Assembly (NCBI GenBank): GCA_027924645.1
Contig: BSBN01000252.1
Span: 1,488,001 to 1,552,000, forward strand
From: Cunninghamia lanceolata
Taxonomy: Eukaryota; Streptophyta; Pinopsida; Cupressales; Cupressaceae
DNA length: 64,000 bases
Direction: 5' to 3'
Shown here: positions 59,389 to 64,000 of the stretch, one piece after another
How the letters are laid out: each line of letters begins with the position of its first letter
Position numbering within the stretch: position 1 is the stretch's first letter
Notes under the pieces: model-generated
The model's database searches: none
What the model was told of the DNA's origin: nothing
Seen by the model: the letters and a program-made list of their open reading frames with translations, nothing else
Position numbers and translations under genes: made by a program

Positions 59389-60457
59389 CATAGTTGAAAA
59401 ATTTGGATTTGGTAATAACTCGACTGACCCAAAATTTTTAAGAATTCGAGACTTGGCAAAAACTCGGGGAAAACCTCGACAATAACTTGACAAATTTTCT
59501 GAACATTAAAAAATGCATAAATTTGTAACAATATTCTTTAAAGACATGCATATTATTGAATTTAGAGAACATATTACTGATTTCCTTTATATATAGATCA
59601 AAATTAGAGTTCATTATACATAATAGACCAAAAAACGAGTTCAATACATATTACTTCAATTTTCAATAATATAGGAAAAACAATTATAAAAAAACTAGAG
59701 CTAAAATGCAACCAATAGACAAATTGTATTCTTTTTGGAAAACTCTTGTAGTCATACGACAAAAAAGTTGTAATTTTTGAGGTTTTGGTTTTCAATATAT
59801 AAAGAATTTGTTAGAAATAAAATTGACATGACTTTTTGTTATGCTTGTATTTGTGGCATTAATTTTGAGTAGCATAGTTATTCATTTTCTTAATATATTT
59901 TTATTATATTAGGTCGTTTATAATTCATTTCAGTGTCAATATTTGTATGGACCTTGAGCTTTATGCCATGACATAGGCATTAGTGCAGTTAAGTTTTTTT
60001 GTTGGTTAATAGGGTAACTCTAGAGCAGGTTTCGAGTACGTAGTGTGTTTAAATACGTATTAGTTGAACCCTAGAACCTACAAGAGCAGCCATGAACCCC
60101 CACGTACCCATGATTAAATAATGCACATACTCACGATTAAATAAACTTGTGACCCACGTTGTAACCCGTCCACACATGCTGCTATTGAGCACACACCATT
60201 GGAAATTTTGTTTAACTCCCTAGCACACATTGTTGATAAAAACAAACTTGTAAAATGTGAAAAATTTCTCACAAAATTCGTTTTTATTTCCAGTCAAGTT
60301 TTTGCCCTAAGTCGTGACTCTTGGTAATTTTCCTCGTGATTTTGGCACATTATTTGGTATAACTCCCCACAAGTCTTACTAATTACTCGACCCCCTTTTA
60401 TACTAGCTTGTGATTACTTGTGAGTCAGGTGAGTCATCGTAGGGTTTTTCAACTATG
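59389..60457. mobile_element. hAT-like non-autonomous DNA transposon, 1069 bp
   Basis: 13-bp perfect terminal inverted repeat (CATAGTTGAAAAA and TTTTTCAACTATG) and an 8-bp target duplication, both as in hAT elements. Subterminal regions are rich in actcg and related words, common in hAT elements. No transposase coding is visible, so it would be mobilised in trans. It splits the gag region of the surrounding gypsy element. Confidence 0.85.
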
Positions 60458-60465
60458 CTTTAGAG

Positions 60466-61247
60466 TTTTGTTGCTGCTTTTGCACAAGAGAATTTTGCTT
60501 CTGTGTTGAAAGCTTGGTAGTGGTATCTTGTGCCGTCTTGTTCTTGTGTCAAGAAAACTTTTGCTTGAGCTTTGCTTTGGCTTTGATCTTGGATGCATTG
60601 CAAAAAGCTTGCCCCAATGTCTTCGAGGTTAGAAACTCCATTTTTGCACGGATGTAAGGTGATAAGCCACTTATGTATTCAAGCACCTTATGTTGCTCAA
60701 GAGTGTCTTTGTACTAGCATGTAGAATAGTCATGGAACTCAGTGGTGAACTCTTCAATTGATTGCTCCCTATGTTGTTGCAACTACTGAATATACCCATC
60801 TTCAGAGTGCTTGAAAGGGTAGTATTCCTCTTGCAAAGCATTGATGAAGGAGTCCCATGTCTGAATTGGATCACGATCCCTTTTATGTTATTCGTTGAGC
60901 ATATGCCACCAGTGGGACAATGAAATGGACATTTTTAATGCCACAAAATAAATCTTCTCTTCATTTGTGAAGTGATCTATAGAGAAATATGCTTCCAATT
61001 GTCACACCCAAATATCCAACGTGTAGTGTAAATTTTTTTTTTGAATGTTGGAATATCCAAGTGGACTTGTACTTTGAAAGGATTTGGTGGTTGCACGGGA
61101 ATGAGTAGTTTGGTGCGTTGTGGCGTCAGTCCAAGTTGAGCCATGAGATCCAAGAATTGCTTGTTCATGGTGTTGTGCTTCCAAAGCTTCATTGATCATG
61201 TGTCGAATGTTGGAAGATGCTTCTGATGATTTCTTTGCATCCACCAT
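60466..61247 (-). pseudogene. Decayed gypsy gag
   Basis: Minus strand. A likely start ATG is at 61247 (MVDAKKSSEASSNIRHMI). Downstream the gag core is recognisable across frames: HFTNEEKIYFVALKMSISLS, SLSHWWHML, DSFINALQEEYYPF and the EQSIEEFTTEFHDY segment. It would package element RNA. Frameshifts and stops are frequent. The C-terminal zinc-knuckle region is not clear and lies where the hAT element inserted. Confidence 0.7.
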
Positions 61248-61352
61248 TTTACCCCTTGCTACAATATATGTTCGAAAACTTAGAAGAGGAACCAAGAGAG
61301 CAACATTCCTTTTGCTATTGTGTGCACATTTGTATTGGCATGTGAAAACAAT

Positions 61353-61363
61353 GCTTTGATACC
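61353..61363 (-). promoter_or_regulatory. Primer-binding site of the old gypsy element
   Basis: Minus strand GGTATCAAAGC, a variant of the initiator-tRNA-Met site, two bases from the LTR start at 61366. Confidence 0.65.
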
Positions 61364-61365
61364 GA

Positions 61366-61557
61366 TGATCCGGATCCTAGGAGGTTCAAACCTCTCTTGT
61401 GAAGGAATGCGTTTATAGTTATGCAAAAAAGGTAAACAAAACATAGTAAACCAATCACACAATCAAGGTAGAGAACTTCAACAAATTTGTGCTTTGTCTA
61501 TTCACAAATAGAAATGAATAGGATATAATGGTTGTTTATAGAGATTGCAGCTAGGAA
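61366..61557 (-). repeat. 5' LTR of the old gypsy element, truncated
   Basis: Matches 53584-53775 and stops at ctaggaatga, where unrelated LTR sequence begins. Confidence 0.7.
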
Positions 61558-63091
61558 TGAAAACAATCTCTAGGTGATCACCTAGAGGAGTTGGCTAGCC
61601 TAGCCTATTCATGTAGGCTAAGCCAGAGGGCTCAGGGAATGACCTAATTGGCGAGTTTTCACACTTAGCCAATTTTGTAGGGCAAAATGATCATAAAACA
61701 TGACTTTGTATATTTTTGTGGATTTATTGGAGAAGTCAAAATAGTTTAAATAATTTGCCCTAGTGACAAGTGACCAAGGAAGAGAAAGGAAAAAATGAAG
61801 GAAGAAAGAAAATGATGAAAATACCTTTGGAGACCTTGAGAAACAATAAGGTAAATCCAAATGAAATAGCATGTAAGAGGGACGACCTAGGAAGGGCCCA
61901 AGGATGTATTAGCCAAGTGCCAAAAAGGTTCGCTCCTCTTGGAGAAGAGGATGAAGTAATAAAAATAAAATATTCCTTTTTACATAAGGTCGACCAAGAT
62001 ATGAAGGGAAGAAAATAGAAGAAGGTCATAAAACAAAGTGAGCGCCTAGGAGAAAGTCGGCCAAGGAGAAAGGAGGAAAAACAACCCTTTGATTTGTATT
62101 TCGGGCGCCTATCTTGTCTTGAAGAGGTCGGCCCACTTGGGAAGGGAAAAGTGAAATAAAACATGATTTAAAAGGGAGGTCGGCCCGAGGAGAGTGAAGC
62201 AAAAATAAATAAAAAGCAAATGGCAAAAGGAGGTCGGCCAATTGAGGAGAAAAGGAAAGTCATGCTAAATATAAGTTGTTTGAGCTCATTTCATCATTCA
62301 TTCACATCAACTTTGCATTTGGAGTTTTACTCTTGGCTGCACTTTAGGGCAGCATATTCCAAGAACGAAAACCCTTGAGAATATTAGGTGGATTGGATGA
62401 AAACCCAAGCTCATCTTGGAGGTGAATTCACACGGAGTTCACTCTTGCACTTCATTGGAATTTGAGGATTTCAAAGCATTCAAACCACATCATTTTGGAG
62501 CAGCATTTGAAGATCATTTTTGGAGCAGATTTGAGAGTCACCTTTGGAGGACTTTTTGGACAAAGATTGACTAGGGTTCATGCCCTAGGTTGAGCGCCAC
62601 TTGCCTAGGAGGGCGACTTCATTATTTTGAGTCATATTTGCTATTCCATGGTATGTATAAACCTAATTTAGGTTGAACATTATAGAGCAGAAATCTGAGC
62701 TATGTTTGTATTGTTTGAGCCCACGAATTTGGTGTAATTCCAAACCAGCATATCCAGATTTGGAGCAGCAGACTTGTTTAATCAGAAATCAGATTTGTTT
62801 TGCACATGTTTGGCCTTTGGATGGTTGGTTTTCATGGTGGATATCTTTGTTGATGTTTCTACATGTTTGGCATATGTTTTATGGATGTTTGGAGCATGTT
62901 TATTGGCTGCTTATAAGTATTTATGCTTCTGAAAATAAAATCAGAGTTCAGTCCTAGGGTTTAGGGCAGAAGTGCAGAAAAATAAATCAGGATTTAGGGT
63001 TTTGAGCAGAAATCTAAAGTGCAAAAAATTAGGGCAGAATTAAGAAATTTAATTCCAGAAATTTAGGGCAGATCCCATTGGGGATATTACA
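61558..63091 (-). mobile_element. LTR copy related to the solo LTR, inverse orientation
   Basis: Inverse complement of the solo-LTR family: tgatcacctaga near 61575, gaaaaccc then tggattggatgaaaac near 62365, and the end ggggatattaca at 63091. The expected start tgtaatgtcccc is missing and no TSD matches, so the start is uncertain. No coding sequence. Confidence 0.7.
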
Positions 63092-63659
63092 GGTTGCCAC
63101 ACATGATACACAGTGGGAGTCCAATCTGGAGATCAAATTCTTGTTGGATCTAGAGAGGAATGGTGTAAATCATATGAGTAAATTCCTGAAATGGTCTTAA
63201 ATAATGATTCATACATGGAGATATCAAATTTCTAAGGGTAGATTCAACAGGTTTTATATATAAGATGTTGGATTTTGAATTGGCTATGAAGATTGAAACA
63301 TCAAATGTCAATGGGGAGTCCATGGGTGTCCAAATAGAGGCAATGAAAACACAGAGATGATGGAGCACATGGTTTTCCAGAATAAACTTTAACCCCAAGT
63401 TTATTTGTAACGCTTGTCCACAAAAAAGTTGAAAAACAGTTTGTGCAGATTAATGGGATCTCAAAGTTCTGTTGTTGCAGTATAAGGTAAATTATCAATT
63501 TCTCTGGTATACATAATTACACACATTATACGGAGCTTTAAGAAATTTGGGCAGTATTGAGCAGCTGACAAAACTTTTAAAAACCACTGGTATTTGAATT
63601 GTGGAGACAAGTTTTATATGAACTTGGAAGTAAAGGTATAGCAAATGAAGTACGTAGGT
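63092..63659. other. Spacer between two divergently oriented LTR copies, no gene
   Basis: 570 bp with no supported coding sequence and no recognised repeat. Confidence 0.5.
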
Positions 63660-64000
63660 GTAAGATCCCTAATAAGATCTGCGCTAATTTCTGATTTCTG
63701 CCCTAGATTTCTGCACTTTAGAATTTTGCTCCAAACCCTAGAATTCTGATTTAATTTTCCCGATTTCAAACAAGTATGGACAGCGAACATATATGCATCC
63801 AAAATGCTCAAATAATATAGCAATAATGAACCTTTATGATAATAGCTTATTTCATGAACTCATCCAACAATATATGAACATCCAATTACAAACAAAATGG
63901 AAACAAATCTGATTTTTTGAATATATCAGACTGCTGCTCCAAATCAGAATAACTGAATATGCAATTACATCAAATATATATGCTCAAACATGCCCAAATA
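63660..64000 (+). mobile_element. LTR start of the solo-LTR family, running off the window
   Basis: Begins tgtaagatcccta, with the ctgatttctg and ccaaaccctaga words seen near the start of 54603-56347. Same orientation as the solo LTR, opposite to 61558-63091. Confidence 0.6.

Larger units (their letters stand above)
53584..61557 (-). mobile_element. Old Ty3-gypsy retrotransposon, nested and decayed
   Basis: LTR-like sequence starting tgatctggat at 53584 and tgatccggat at 61366 is similar for about 190 bp (ending ctaggaatga). The initiator-tRNA-Met-type primer-binding site sits next to the upper copy, so the element is on the minus strand. Gag, reverse transcriptase, RNase H and integrase remnants follow in the order typical of Ty3-gypsy. 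It is interrupted by a hAT-like element (59389-60457) and a solo LTR (54603-56347). The upper LTR is cut off near 61558, where another LTR copy begins. The inner limit of the lower LTR is not clear. Confidence 0.8.

Noticed and set aside
61770..62241. Lys-rich plus-strand ORF and its minus-strand partners
   Set aside because: Purine-rich LTR sequence of the solo-LTR family; the same region in the other copy has no matching frame.

Overview
The window looks like a piece of a large, repeat-choked seed-plant nuclear genome, most likely a gymnosperm. It is AT-rich, almost everything is retrotransposon, elements are nested inside one another, and the only recognisable host gene is the first three exons of a plastid-type diaminopimelate epimerase (dapF, + strand, 51509-52054). 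Its fourth exon was not found in the remaining 11.9 kb, so its third intron is either very long and filled with transposons or the gene is truncated. The species assignment is inference.

Layout. 108-7276: degraded L1-type LINE bounded by near-identical 17-bp target duplications. 9396-13344: non-autonomous Ty1-copia element on the minus strand (967-bp LTRs, TSD aaatg) carrying only a decayed gag. 14313-26505: young Ty3-gypsy element of Tat type on the plus strand (2695-bp LTRs of equal length, TSD gagtg) with intact gag and a pol interrupted by one TAG. 26511-33837: ancient repeat debris, including a truncated LTR followed by a primer-binding site at 32333. 33843-39802: decayed Ty1-copia element on the plus strand (TSD aaagg). 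40332-48137: Ty3-gypsy (Tat-like) non-autonomous element on the minus strand with gag and protease only (TSD ataac). 48143-51508: unassigned sequence and the dapF upstream region. 51509-52054: dapF exons 1-3. 53584 to about 61557: old Ty3-gypsy element on the minus strand, itself split by a solo LTR (54603-56347, TSD tggcc) and by a hAT-like element (59389-60457, 8-bp TSD ctttagag). 61558-64000: two more LTR copies of the solo-LTR family in opposite orientations.

Of the coding sequences only the Tat element is close to functional. Its Gag, protease, an extra RNase H, reverse transcriptase, a second RNase H-like domain that lacks catalytic acids, and a DD35E integrase would together make virus-like particles, copy the RNA and insert the cDNA. 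The gag-only and gag-protease elements could only have moved using proteins supplied by relatives. All other pol regions have stops, frameshifts and lost catalytic residues.

The best candidates for a second look are the domain order and RNase H swap in the Tat element, the dense palindromic motifs in its LTR, the hairpin-forming tandem repeats in the leader of the 40332-48137 element, the extra 3' ORF and hairpin/T-tract end of the LINE, and the dapF gene with its transposon-filled intron.
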